Shown here piece by piece: positions 1-13,552 of a stretch of 64,000 nt of DNA (positions are counted from its first letter, which is position 1; every line of letters starts with the position of its first letter). Under the pieces are notes generated by a model. It saw only the letters and a list, made by a program, of their open reading frames with translations, was not told the DNA's origin and ran no database searches. The position numbers and the translations under genes were made by a program. Source of the DNA: Diplocarpon mali (lineage: Eukaryota; Ascomycota; Leotiomycetes; Helotiales; Drepanopezizaceae). Location of the stretch: NCBI GenBank assembly GCA_024741835.1, contig JAENRP010000003.1, positions 127,394 through 191,393 on the forward strand, in the 5' to 3' direction.

Positions 1-1867
<1,867 letters not shown>

Positions 1868-2681
1868 TTCCGGGCGTTCAAAATGGCTGTACATATGGGT
1901 ACAGGCTAGTGCCATCAGCTGGCGATAACACGGCTGCAATGATTCGACGGTCAGATTTAAGGTCAGCTGGAGGGCGATTGAGGGGTTACCGGGTTTGATG
2001 TACTTGTATATCTGTACAGTAGCATGCAGCGATAGCAGGCCACGACGTCACGCTTGTTATTCCATCACTCTCCAAAGTCCGAGGAACATAGACGCAATGT
2101 TTGCGTAAATACCCCTATAAGGTACAGCCGTTCTTGGCAGCAGGCTCGTTGACTAAATAGCTAAATAGCTACGCTTAGATGATACGAGGGAGCCGCTGAT
2201 ACTGCAGGGCGCACTGAAAAAACAGAATCTAAGCTAAAGTTATTTGATGCCTCCCAATATTGTTTTCGATGTCCTCTGGGGAAAGCGTGGCTTTCGCCAC
2301 CCGGTCCAATGTGACTCCGCAAGGTGGACACGGTGGGAACTCTTCTTCTCTACCTTGACCAACATCACAGGTATCTGTATATAAGGCTCGGATGCGCGCC
2401 CAACTCGAAACTATCCGCATATGCCCTTAGGTCCAGTGGTCACTGGTCTGTTTACCATTATCGGCTATTTTGTATTTGGCCTATGCATTGAACATCAAGC
2501 ACATTCGTTTATTGACAGATTACTTGAGCCTATGATCTAGACAGATTACTCACGTTGAAAATGCTCCAGAACATCATCTCCGCCCGCGTCTGAATCGCAG
2601 CTTCACCAGCTGTTGCGAGGTCTTAAATAAGCATCGGCCCTCTCTTTCACCAGGTATTAGTTTCCTGACGAGCCAATACCC
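1868..2681. other. Intergenic region with a possible lost N-terminal exon
   Basis: This is the 3' flank of the mannosidase and the upstream region of the SRPBCC gene. No gene is seen. At 2594-2617 a stretch reads IAASPAVA, which resembles the strand-1 'I.APPE.VW' start of SRPBCC proteins. It is preceded by TGA in frame and followed by a GT (2619) with acceptor-like AG at 2653 and 2660. It may be a decayed first exon. Confidence 0.35.
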
Positions 2682-3150
2682 ATGTTCATAGATTTCGACA
2701 GCCTACCCAAATACCAGCAAAACGGCGCCTTCATTTCTCTCGGTCCCAAAGTAACAGGCACGCCTCTCGAGAGTAGAGCCGTCATGCACAACGTAGTCAA
2801 AGGATTTTCTTTCCACCCCATTGTCACCGTACGTGAGTAATCTCTTCCCAGCATCATTCACTGTTGACTCAGGACCCCGGTAGAACTCCCCACGACAATT
2901 CAGCTGGCTAGGCTTGGTGCATGGCCTCTTCAGAGGCAAGCATTTCTTCCGCCTTGAATACAGCGATGAATTGAAAGGGGAGACCGTGTTAACCCATGGA
3001 GAGGCGTTCTCGGGACTGTTGGGTTGGATGGCGGGGACGGGGTGGTTAGCGAGTCGATTGGGGTTTGAGGCCGGGATCAAGAGGGGCCTGGTGGAATTGG
3101 AGGCGTTTAACAGGGATTTCAAGGGATGGTGTGAGAAATGGGAGCAGTAG
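2682..3150 (+). CDS. SRPBCC (polyketide cyclase/START-like) protein, N-terminus uncertain
   Basis: Exons 2682-2828 and 2884-3150 (GTACGT donor, TAG acceptor) give 137 residues. After splicing, the segment KGFSFHPIVT-NSPRQFSWLG-GLFRGKHFFRLE followed by THGEAFSGLLGWM and a C-terminal helix RGLVELEAFNRDFKGW matches the usual beta-strand and C-terminal helix order of fungal SRPBCC-fold proteins, which hold hydrophobic ligands in a helix-grip pocket. Such proteins are normally about 150-170 residues and begin with an 'I.APP..VW..L.DF' segment. That part is missing here or sits in an upstream exon that now contains a stop. The gene may be intact with an unseen exon, or a pseudogene. No substrate can be inferred. 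Confidence 0.5.
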
Positions 3151-4275
3151 AGAGGGAGGTTTAGTTGAGAAATGCGGAGATTGGAGCGCTGCGAGTCTGA
3201 AAGCTCCTCCTACAATGTTTTTACTTGGACTCGGTCCTGAATTAACAAATAACATTCATCCTTTTCGGGGCTGGTATGGTGACCACCTAGGCAAAATCTG
3301 CTCGCTTGAAACGAGGTGCACTTCGCTATGAATTGGCAAGAAAAGGAGGTTTTAGGTTCTTATGTTAACATCAAACGATGCCTCGTGGAAATTGAGCATG
3401 TCGCCTACGAGCATCTTCACGTTGCCGGGTGGTGTCGAGGTCAGGTTGCAGAATGAGTTCGATGCCAGTCGACTTGGTAGGCTGAGAGAAAACAAGTCAA
3501 CGCTAATAAGCGAGCAAGATTTGCGCTAGATTCGGTTGTCACCATCGGATAGAGGCTGTTATCATTTCGATTGGAGAGGCTATAATCAAGCATTGCAAGC
3601 ATCCTCCACGGACGGTGGCTAGTCGAATTGAGTAGGGATATGTCATGAAGCTGAGTGAGATGGGATCAGATAGATGAATCGAGACGAGCTCAGATGAGAG
3701 GCACGATGACGGACTAGAATCATAGTAGGAGATCTCAGAGTTGTGAGATCAAGTACGACTAATCGTTAGGTACAAACTCAAGATTCTGAACCGAAGTACG
3801 AATACAAGATTGAAAACAGGTCCCGACTCCCTGGCACCTTTGGGCTTAATGCTGCATTGTGCACTGCCGCTGGGGAGGGAGATAAGATAAGACTCCTCCA
3901 CAAAAAAATCTGGAGGGGACTCGTGGGGAAAATCAAGACTCGAGCCTCCAGCCTCCAGCTTCCAGCCCTCGAACCTCGAATTTGCACTTCTCGAGCTCAT
4001 TGTCCCGTGGTCTTGACTCCACAACCACCCCCTCTCTCTTTTCTCCGCCTACCATGGATACCAGTTGATGCCGTGGCCGTCGCCATCGCCATCCGAGGGC
4101 TCAGGCTAGATCCTCTCAGCTGAAGAAGCCGTATTGTCCTGTCCTAGCTCACCTCAGCTCGAATTCCCAGCTCGCAAGACGCCTGCGGCTGCGCCACTAT
4201 CAGCGCATGTTCTTCTACGATACATAATACCTGTCTCGCAATCGACAGTCCTGAGCAGCAACGTTCGAAGCCTCT
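3151..4275. other. Intergenic region, permease promoter
   Basis: No coding region, RNA gene or repeat is recognised. The last 300 bases before the permease start are C/T-rich, as in many fungal promoters and 5' leaders. Confidence 0.5.
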
Positions 4276-6495
4276 ATGTCCATGCGACTGCCACCCGGCA
4301 CGATGGGTTACAAAGACGTGGAGATGGGGAGAGGCAGCGGGAGCGGTTTTGATAGATACAGGCACAAAGCTGCTACGCCAAGTAATGCCAGCGGTAGCAT
4401 CAAGCAACCGAATTACGAAGAGACGAGATTCATTAGACGGCCATGTTATTTGCGGTTTATTGATACCTTTAAGCGGGATCCGGTACTTAGTATCACCCCG
4501 AATGGTGTAGTTGGAGCGAACGGACGTGTATTTCAACCTGACGCTGCAGCTCTGAATACGGCGAACTCGCCGCTTTCCCGGAAACTGAAGGGGAGACATT
4601 TGCAAATGATTGCAATTGGTGGTTCCATTGGTAACTTCCTTCCGTTGTAGCTTACATTAAGCAAATTCTAACATGTTACAGGAACTGGCCTCTTTGTTGC
4701 GTCCGGGAAGGCTCTGGAGACGGGTGGGCCGGCTTCACTGTTGATAAGCTTCTCTCTCATCGGTATCATGCTGTATTGCACCATGCACGCACTTGGGGAA
4801 ATGGCAGTTATGTTTCCGGTGGCCGGTTCCTTCTCTGCATACTCAACCAGGTTCATGGACCCAGCCTGGGGCTTCGCGATGGGCTGGAATTATGCTATGC
4901 AGTGGCTCTGCGTACTACCCCTGGAGGTAATCGCCGCTTCAATTACTATCAATTATTGGGATACAGAGCAGAAGTACAAACACTCGATCTTTGTCACTGT
5001 CTTCCTAGTACTCATTACCACTATCAACATGTTTGGAGTCAAAGGATACGGCGAAGCTGAATTTATGTTTGCGATCGTCAAGGTCGTGGCGGTCATTGGA
5101 TACATGTAAGCGAGGCTCCTTTCTCCTCTGAGGCTTCTGTCTCTGACTGTGATCAGCATTCTCGGTATCATCCTGAATTGCGGAGGTGGACCAGACACAG
5201 GGTACGTCGAAACTTCGCTCTGATAGAATCAAGATGCGACGGAAACTCTCTTCCCTTTGCCTGTCTCGCCTACTTGACTTTTTTGATTAGGCACTACCTG
5301 CTGATCAACTGGTAGATACATTGGGGGCAGATATTGGCAAGACCCTGGAGCGTTTCATAATGGCTTCAAGGGACTCTGCAGTGTCTTTGTGACAGCCGCT
5401 TTCGCCTTCGCTGGAACTGAGTTGGTAGGTCTTGCAGCTGCTGAGACAGCCAATCCTCGCAAATCGCTGCCAACCGCTATCAAGCAGGTATTTTGGCGAA
5501 TCTCGATTTTCTATATCGCATCGCTTGCTATTATTGGCCTTCTGGTTCCCCACGACGATCCAAGACTACTATCAGGAGGAAGTGCGAATGCTGCCGCATC
5601 ACCATTTGTGATCTCGATCAAAAATGCCGGGATTGAAGTATTGCCTTCCGTGATGAACGTGGTCATCTTGATTGCAGTCATTTCAGTGGGAAATTCTGCT
5701 GTTTTTGGATCTTCCAGGACGTTGGCAGCGCTTGCAGATCAGGGCCAGGCCCCGAGAGTGTTCAGCTACATTGACCGGAAAGGTCGTCCAATCGTTGCAA
5801 TTCTTTTCGCATCCTTTCTTGGATTGATCGCGTATGTTGCCGACACTGGATATCAGGGCACGGTGCTTGATTGGTTGTTAGCTCTATCTGGCCTATCTTC
5901 GATCTTCACATGGGCCTCCATCTGTCTCTCACATATCCGGTTCCGCCGAGCATGGGTAGGTGTTTTCCCAGCTCTTATTCCCTATTTCACCCCCAGGCTG
6001 TTACGGGGAGGTTGAGGACATAATTTCCTCCCCAGGCATGCCTCTCCTCACCTCATGAGTCAACATTAGCGCCCGAAAACACCGCACAAAAGTATCACTG
6101 ACTCCGAGTTCTTCCTCTAGAAGGTACAAGGCCACAGTCTCGATGAGCTAGCTTTCCGGTCTCAGCCAGGCGTCATTGGCTCATGGATAGGCTTCATTTT
6201 CAACTGTGTCGTCCTGATCATTCAGTTTTGGACCGGTGCATGGCCGGTGGGCTATGCAAACCAGACAAGATCTGAACAGTTGCAGTACTTCTTCCAAGCC
6301 TATCTGGCAGCTCCAATCGTTATCTCGTTCTACATAGCGTATAAGCTATGGTTCAAGACGCCTTTTATGCGTGCGAAAGATATGGACTTGACGACCGGGA
6401 GGAGGGATCTGAATCTTCCAGAGTTGATTGCTGAACATCGAGCAGAGAAGGCAGCGTTCTCGAAGTGGAAGAGGGCATACAAGAGCCTTTGCTAA
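4276..6495 (+). CDS. Amino-acid permease (AAT/APC family)
   Basis: Plasma-membrane amino-acid:proton symporter of the fungal AAT family (general amino-acid permease type). Exons 4276-4630, 4682-5105, 5157-5201, 5316-5955 and 6121-6495 give 612 residues, the usual length. The hydrophilic N-terminus (about 95 residues) is followed by [30 protein letters not shown], the family signature of TM1. Further marks are HALGEMAVMFPVAGSF, FMDPAWGFAMGWNYAMQWL, GGGPDTGYIGGRYWQDPGAF, AGTELVGLAAAETANPRKSLPTA, and GNSAVFGSSRTLAALADQGQAP. About twelve hydrophobic segments are evident. The C-terminal tail ends ELIAEHRAEKAAFSKWKRAYKSLC and is cytosolic. The third exon is only 45 nt and the fourth intron is 165 nt, but all phases agree. 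Substrate range cannot be read from the sequence. Confidence 0.93.
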
Positions 6496-7886
6496 GGAAA
6501 ACATTTAGGTTACATGGTGTATGCGGTTTCGGTGTTACATTATACCCAATGTCTGCGTGCAACCTTTTTATCGAGTGGTTATCGGATTGGAATGGGTTCG
6601 GAGTAACTTTATGCTGTTGGCGTGGCGCAAAGTGGAGGACGAATTGAAATGTACTGATGACGGCGCGAACCTCAACGGCTCTAGCGCATACCATGTAATT
6701 ACGTAGAAGCTGTAGTTACAATTAATAACGATGATGACCAGAGCCGTTCGACTCTTCTTGGGAACGCCTCGCGATAGGATTAGCAGCGGCCAAGTCCGGC
6801 TAAGCGGCGGACTACAGATGTTTTTAGATCAACTTGGCATATCCTTTAACCTTGCGGAATGAATTTGATCAAAATCCTTGTTTGGAGCACCATATACGCA
6901 TAGCAGATTTTCCATAACAGGGCGTCGGTGTACGATGTAAGCCTATGCTTTAAAACGATCTGATTAGACGCCAATCAGGAGCCGAGTATAGAGAAGCTGT
7001 AAACGAATCGTACAGGACTGCGGATAGCGCGTAGCTTTTTTTTCGTGTTCTACACATGCTTTACATATTTCATAGTTTCTCAGATCAAGTTTCACCTTTT
7101 TTCATATTGAAAAAACGTATGTTTACTTACTTTTCTTATCTTAGCCCGGCACAACTTTTGTGCGGCACTAAGCTAGGCCCCTCGTAGGGATTTCTGAATG
7201 GCTTTGCACCGTTTACCAAAGGGCAAATTTTCTCCGGAGCTGGCCCAATGTCCAGACTTCTTTTCTTACTGACTATCGGCACAAGCTCTCTTTGTAGCTT
7301 CGCAACACGGAGCTTCCAGCTGCAACCCCCCCATCCTACTTTCTTGCCAGGTCGGCGCTTTCCAAGATGGCATTGTTCTTCGCCAGCTTTGGGCTCTTTT
7401 GATCGTGAAGAGAAGACTGTTGGGCACTGCTGGCCCATGCTGCGAGCGTGGGGAAGTCCAGGAATTGTCGGCGAGGACTGCGGGACCATGGCCAATACTC
7501 AGGGCCGCGATGCTCTTACCAGGGCTTCCTCCGAGGCTATTTGCCTGTCAGTACGAGGACTTCCATCCCAATTGGATAAGATGCTGCAAAAAGAAGCAGG
7601 ATGGACGATTCAACTACCTCTCTATTGGCCAGTTCGGCGGTGATTCAACGGGCCCGATGTTCAGGTTCCCTTATCGCATGCACTACAGTAGGTGGACTGA
7701 CTGCCTTACCTGGAGGTACTACAGGCTCAGTCATCGCATCGACATTATAAACCAGCATCTCAGGTCGTAGCAAGTCCGGCACCTTTTTGCTTGTCTGCTT
7801 CTGCCGTCTTGGGAAAAGGCCTTATTTGCCTTTATTTGCCTTCGCTTGCCTGGAGAGCTTTTACTACGTCAAGTGCCGAGACGACA
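6496..7886. other. Intergenic region
   Basis: No gene is supported between the permease and the acid phosphatase. Open frames at 7136-7770 overlap on both strands and resemble no known family. A short imperfect repeat of TTGCCTTTATTTGCC type lies at about 7822-7852, just upstream of the phosphatase start. Confidence 0.5.
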
Positions 7887-9378
7887 ATGCTCACCAAGCA
7901 GCTCTTCGTCGTTTCTTCCCTGCTATCATCAGTCCAGGCACAGGAAACCGTCCTTGGGGTTTATATCTTCCACCGTCATGGAGATCGGACATCCAAGAGC
8001 ACCCCTCCTACTTCCCTGACGAACCTCGGATACCAACAAGTCTGGCAATCTGGAAACTTCTACCGAAACCGTTACGTCAATGCCAACTCCTCCTTTCACA
8101 TCTGCGGCCTTGCCTCTGACATTGTCGAGACTTCGCAATTGAGCGTCGAGGCGCCAGCCGATACGGTGCTTCAGAACTCGGCAGCGGGTTTCTTGCAAGG
8201 CCTCTACCCGCCGACTGGGGCTACTTTGGGAACACAGAGCCTTGCCAATGGCTCCAGTGTCTCTGCACCATTAGACGGCTACCAACTCATACCCGTGAAT
8301 ACTGTTACATCTGCCTCCAGTGGCGCCAATTCCGAGAACTCGGCCTGGCTTCAAGGCCAAAGTGGCTGTGCAAAGGCAATAGTGTCTTCCAACAACTACT
8401 TCTTTTCGGACGACTACTTTAGTAAACTCAATTCGACAAGGGATTTCTACACCAGTATCCTCCCCGTCATCAACCGGACTTTCACCGCTGCCACGGGCAC
8501 GTTCAAGAATGCCTACACGGGTAAGGAAGATCTCCAGTTCTATCTTGACTTCCATGCTAATCTAGAGAGTCTTCGATCTTATAAACGTGGCTCTCATACA
8601 TAACACAAGCATCCAATCCCAGGATCTTCTTACAGGCGACAACCTCTATCAGCTCAGGACCCTGGCAGATGACCATGAGTTCAACCTGGCCTACAACTCC
8701 TCGGAGCCCATCCGAGGCATCGCAGGCTCGACCCTGGCTGCTCAGATTGTCCAGCAGTTGAATACTACAATTGTAGGGAAATCCAAAGTTCCTGTCGGAG
8801 TCCAATTTGGAGCCTATGCCAGTTTTCTCTCTTTCTTCGGTCTCTCGCAGCTCCCGGCCGTCTCGGAGAACTTCACAGGTGTCGTGGACTATGCCTCCTC
8901 GATGTCATTCGAGCTGGTCACGAACGCCACAGTCACCAGCACATCCTACCCCTCCGACGATCAGATTTCCGTCCGCTTCATGTTTTCGAACGGATCGGCA
9001 GCTGCCAACCCTCCCACTACCTACCCCTTATTCGGACAGCTCGAGACTAGGCTCCCGTGGACGACGTTCGTGTCCGAGATGAACAAGTTTGCCATCGGAG
9101 ACCAGGCAGCGTGGTGCAGCCAGTGCGGAAACTCTACTGGTGTTTGCGCCTCCGCTACTGCGACGTCGTCGGGCTCGACACCCTCGGCTAGTGCGGGGTC
9201 TGCGTCAGAAGGGGGCATCTCAACCACTGTCGCGGGAGTGGTCGGTGCCATGGTGACTCTGGCTGTGATTCTTAGTCTCGAGGCTCTCGTTTGGCTCGCC
9301 GGGGGATGGAGACTGGTGAAGCAGAAGAAAGTTGGTGCCGTAGCTCCTGAGCCTCTGAGCCCAGTCACTAAAGCGTAA
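7887..9378 (+). CDS. Secreted histidine acid phosphatase with C-terminal membrane segment
   Basis: Branch 2 histidine phosphatase (acid phosphatase/phytase fold) that hydrolyses phosphomonoesters through a phosphohistidine intermediate. Exons 7887-8520 and 8570-9378 give 480 residues. Residues 1-18 are a signal peptide (MLTKQLFVVSSLLSSVQA). The catalytic RHGDRT motif is at residues 30-35. Splicing restores NAYTVFDLINVALIHN, a segment expected in this family. The acceptor at 8569 is the only nearby AG that keeps frame. After a Ser/Thr-rich stretch comes a hydrophobic segment (TTVAGVVGAMVTLAVILSL) and a short basic tail ending VTKA, so the enzyme is probably tethered at the cell surface. An in-frame ATG at 7791 would bury the signal peptide, so 7887 is preferred. 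The substrate is not known. Confidence 0.88.
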
Positions 9379-10467
9379 TGCGCTCCAAAGAGCAGGAAGC
9401 GGTAGCAGATCGAGGTCTTGAGAAGCCACGATAGCATCTGCGTTGTAGTCGAGACTAGTCTACTCGGGCAAAGAAATGGCTTGCTCGCTCCGACTCCCAA
9501 TGGCACGTCCAGCCTCGCGCTGCTCCCCATCGAGCTCCCTTCCATGCGCCAAGTGAAGCCTTGACCCTTTTCCTTGCAACACCCCTCCCACATGTCAACA
9601 GCGACGACGGGTGGCTCCGACCCAGCTCCTAAGCTCGAGATGGCACGCAGGAAAAGCGGCCACAGCCGCTGGTGGTGATTGCAGCCGCGCGAGGTACCGG
9701 CTGGCTGGTCTGCTGTTGTGCACACGGTGCCAGGCACGACGACTCGATCCGCGCGTGCATGGGGGAAAGGAGTCGCGAGGCGGCCTCCCGCCATCTTGCT
9801 GGTCGAGATGGGAGGGGATGGAGTGGGATCAGACTCGGGGCTTCGTGGCGTGGGAGCGTCTACGAGCGAGCCGGTCGGCGCTCCAGCTTGGCCCACGCCA
9901 GAACAGGACTGGCTTTTGTCTGATTCTCTTTCTTTTTCATATGGTGCAACAAGTCGAGAGCCGAGAGTATGTCGCTCGTTCGGCGCGCACTGACTCTCTG
10001 GGATCCCGTCGGTAGGTGGCGGCCTCGGAGAAGGCTCCTCGCAGGACAAACGGACCTCGAATCCTGCACAGATCTCTCGCGTCTTTCCTCGTCACGTTTC
10101 ACTCACGCGACTCGACGCGCATCACGTGTTATTGCGGGTCTTTTCTTCAACCAACCGGGCTTATCGGGCACCGTCCCAGGTACCCTTCTGCCGGGACCAA
10201 GAAACTGCCCAGCCGATGAGGGGTATATCGGCATGTATTGCACCATTCGCACCCTTCCCCTCTGGCTGCAATCAATCCTGTGTGGCGGCCGTCTTCCGTT
10301 CGCATGTTTGCGCGGACCTCATAAATCTCGGCTTGCGCATCGTCTAGGTGTGTACAGGGGCGATATGTGAGTGATGGATCTGGGAGCAGATCTGAGAGTA
10401 GAGTAGCTGGTGAGCCCCGTGACGAGATTACATTGTGATTTTCAGTCTGCCTGCATTGCGTGTGATC
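9379..10467. other. Intergenic region between phosphatase and monooxygenase
   Basis: GC-rich stretch with several overlapping open frames on both strands, none with recognisable protein features. A CACGTG hexamer is at about 10122-10127. Probably the 3' flank of the phosphatase and the promoter of the monooxygenase. Confidence 0.45.
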
Positions 10468-12151
10468 ATGGCCCCAGTCAGGTCCGTGGCGATCATAGGA
10501 GCAGGTCCGGCCGGAGCGATCACTGTCGACGCGCTCGCTCAGGAGAAAGCATTCCATACTATAAGAGTCTTTGAGAGAAGGGAAAAAGCTGGCGGATGCT
10601 GGTAGGTGATCCTCCTGACCGCGAGAACAACGTCTCTGAAAGGCTGGACAGGATCGCGGACCCAGCAGGCAGCGTCCAGCAGTATCCTGACCTCGAGAAG
10701 ATAGCGAACCGCACGGCAGATGAGACTCTCCCCGTGCCACCAGAGCTGCCGGCCACGACTCCTCACAACACACGCTATCGCTTCGCCGAGACATCCATCT
10801 ATCCCGCCCTCGAGACGAACATCGATGCGTTTGCCATGTCCTTTTCTCAGGAGCCGTTTCCGGCAGAGAGGTCCGCCCTGAACGTCAAGCGGCACGGGGC
10901 CGAGTCTCCATTTCGCCACTGGAAGGCCGTGGAGGGCTACCTGCAGAGCCTGCTGAAGCGGAACGGCTATCAGGATCTCGTCACGTACAAGACCACCGTG
11001 GAGCGGGTCCACAAGGACGGCGTGGGTGGCCGCTGGGTCCTCACCCTGCGACGGCCGCTCGAGAATGGCAGAGAGGACAGGTGGTGGACAGAGTCTTTCG
11101 ATGCTGTGGTGGTGGCTTCGGGCCACTACACGGTTCCGTTCATCCCGCATATTCCTGGCCTGGCGGAGCTCGCCCACAACTTCCCGGGGGTGGTGGAGCA
11201 TAGCAAAGCGTGGAGGGGGCCAGAGAAATACCGCGGCAAGCGAACCGTCGTCGTAGGAGCAAGCATCTCCGGGCCAGACATCGCGCATGCCATGGCAGAC
11301 ACCACCGAAGTCCCTCTGAACTGCGTCGTGCGTGGCAAATGTAGGTTTCCGCCCATCATCCGCAACTCGCGTGGCTCGCCCAGCTCACCGTGTCGGCAAG
11401 ATCACCCGTACTTCTTCGACTACGCTTTTCAGCACCCCAATATTCTCCGCCGGCCACCCATCACGCACGTCAGCTCGGATCGCGAGACTAACGAGCGGAC
11501 GGTCTACTTTGCGGACGGCACCAAGCTGGTAGACGTGGACCACATCGTCTTCGGAACTGGGTAAGCAGTCCCCCGCCGGCCTCGTCGTGGCCGCTGGTGT
11601 TCACCGAGAACAGGTACTCGTGGACCCTCCACTTCCTCCCCGGGCTCGCCTCCACGATCCGCAACAACCGCCTCCCGAACCTCTACCAGCACGTGTTCTG
11701 GCAGGGCGATCCGACGCTCTGCTTCGTAGGTGCCGTCGCCGCTGGCTTCACGTTCAAGGTCTTTGAGTGGCAGGCCGTGCTGGCCGCCCGCTTCCTCGCT
11801 GGCCGCATCACGCTCCCGCCCCTCGAGGAGCAGAGGAGGTGGGAGCGAGATCGGATCACGTGCAAGGGTGACGGCGTGCTGTTCTCGGCACTGTACCCTG
11901 CGTTCGAGGAGTACTTTGAGGAGGTGAGGAAGATCGCTGGTGAGCCGACGGCTGACGGGCAGGGCAGGGCACTGCCCAAATTCGAGAAGTGGTGGAGGGA
12001 GGGTTTCGACAGGGCGCATTTGAAGAGGATCGATATGTGGAAGAGAGCAAATGAGGAGGCATTACAGAGAATCAAGAGGGAAGAGGGTGAGGGGCGGAAA
12101 GTCTATGGTCAAGAGGTACAGACGCATGGAACTGTGGCGAGTCACCTGTAA
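10468..12151 (+). CDS. Flavin-containing monooxygenase (FMO-like)
   Basis: FAD- and NADPH-dependent monooxygenase that oxygenates nucleophilic N or S atoms or ketones. Exons 10468-10601, 10643-11560 and 11614-12151 give 529 residues. The FAD Rossmann motif GAGPAG is at residues 11-16, followed by ERREKAGGCW. The FMO fingerprint FPGVVEHSKAW is near residue 230, and the NADPH-binding VVVGASISG follows at about residue 250. The late FGTGYSW motif is restored by the 53-nt intron at 11561-11613. The first intron (10602-10642) is only 41 nt. Without it the frame is lost at a TAG directly after GGCW, so the site is either a very short intron or a 2-nt frameshift. The C-terminal part (WERDRITCKGDG, then a charged helix) is typical of the fungal branch. 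It faces a Zn2Cys6 regulator tail to tail. Substrate unknown. Confidence 0.85.
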
Positions 12152-12537
12152 AAGAAAAAGAAAAAGCCCGCCTATCAATCAATGTCCAACACGAACACGC
12201 AGAGGCCAGGCATGCCCTTGGACAAAGCCGTGTGTTGGGGTAATCTTGCGAACGTGGAAACTGACTACTCGTAGCTTGACCAGGGTCTGAGAAGGAACAA
12301 CAACGCATGGCTGCTACCCCCTTCTCTCTACGCGAAAGGACTCGCTAGAACAACAAACATCTCGAGCGGGGATGCGCAACCAGTATTGATAAGAAAAGAA
12401 AAAGCAACCTCGCAATGCAATACCCCGCTCGTGATTATAGACACAATCCCGGTNNNNNNNNNNNNNNCCCTTGCAGACGCAAACCTACCCCCGTCGTTCA
12501 AAAATCATAAATTCGTGTATCTCGTCCGTGGCCAGCC
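12152..12537. other. Convergent 3' flanks
   Basis: Short region between the monooxygenase stop and the regulator stop. It contains the assembly gap. No gene seen. Confidence 0.6.
12454..12467. other. Assembly gap (14 N)
   Basis: Fourteen undetermined bases. The true gap length is unknown. It falls between two convergent genes and does not interrupt a coding exon that I can see. Confidence 0.99.
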
Positions 12538-13520
12538 TCATGCATCCAGATTGTAGATGGGCTGCAAGATCTTGTAGCACCAGAGGGCCAGGGGGTCGAC
12601 CGCTTTGAGATCGCGAATCCAGTCCTGCATGATGGCGACGCTGACGTCAAAGTCGGCCTCGAAGCGTGGGCCGCAGAGCTGCGCGCGGATGTCGCGCAGC
12701 ATCGGGTTATGGTGCGTGAGGTGGAATATGAGAAGGATCGAGAGAAAGGTCTGGGACCAGCAGAACATGTACGGGATGAGCCGCTTGTGGCGCGACGGGG
12801 GGGACATTGCCAGGGGCCACTTCAGACACGACTATTCACTTCTCGTCAGCTCCGGGACGGATGTGGGAGGGGGGGGCAGAGGGCTTACCCGGAGACACTC
12901 AGCGGCTCCCTGGGCATCCTCCTGGGTCATGAGCCCGGGGAAGTGCAGAGCTTTGTACACGAACGGTCGGTACACCATGTACTTTGCGTAGTAGTACCGC
13001 GTGCGCAGTATGGCGACCTGAACATCGTAGACGAAATTGTACCGGATCGGCTCCCTCTTCAGATCCGACGAGAACAGTTGGGTGTTTGGCTGACCATGTT
13101 GGGCAGCGGCGGACAGGTTCGGATCGACAGACTGGTGGAAGCTTCCCACGCTCCGACTGTTCCTAGTTCGGGTTTGAGGAGACGGGAAGCTGGCAGGATC
13201 ATCTTCGGCCCATTGGAGATCGCGTGGAAGCAGTCCTCGCCATTGCGTGAGCTGTGCTGCGACTTGGTTGAGAGCGCTGGCTGAAGGACCGCCGAACTCG
13301 AACGAGCCAGGGGTGCCGCTGGTTGACGTAGCTGGACCTTATCAGCGCTGATTTACAGACTTTATCCGGAAGACGATGGATGGATGGACCTACAGTCATG
13401 AATGCTCGCGTTCAGACCTGCACATAAACGCCGGAGAGCGAGCGACGACGCGTAGTGTGCCTCTAAGAAAGGCAGCAGGGTCAGTTTAAAACACGCAGAA
13501 CGGTAGACCAGAGCGTAGGG

Positions 13521-13552
<32 letters not shown>

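Noticed and set aside
9021..10049. Minus-strand open frame of 342 codons overlapping the phosphatase 3' end
   Set aside because: Low-complexity and antisense to a well-supported exon over part of its length. No family features; GC-rich DNA gives few stops.
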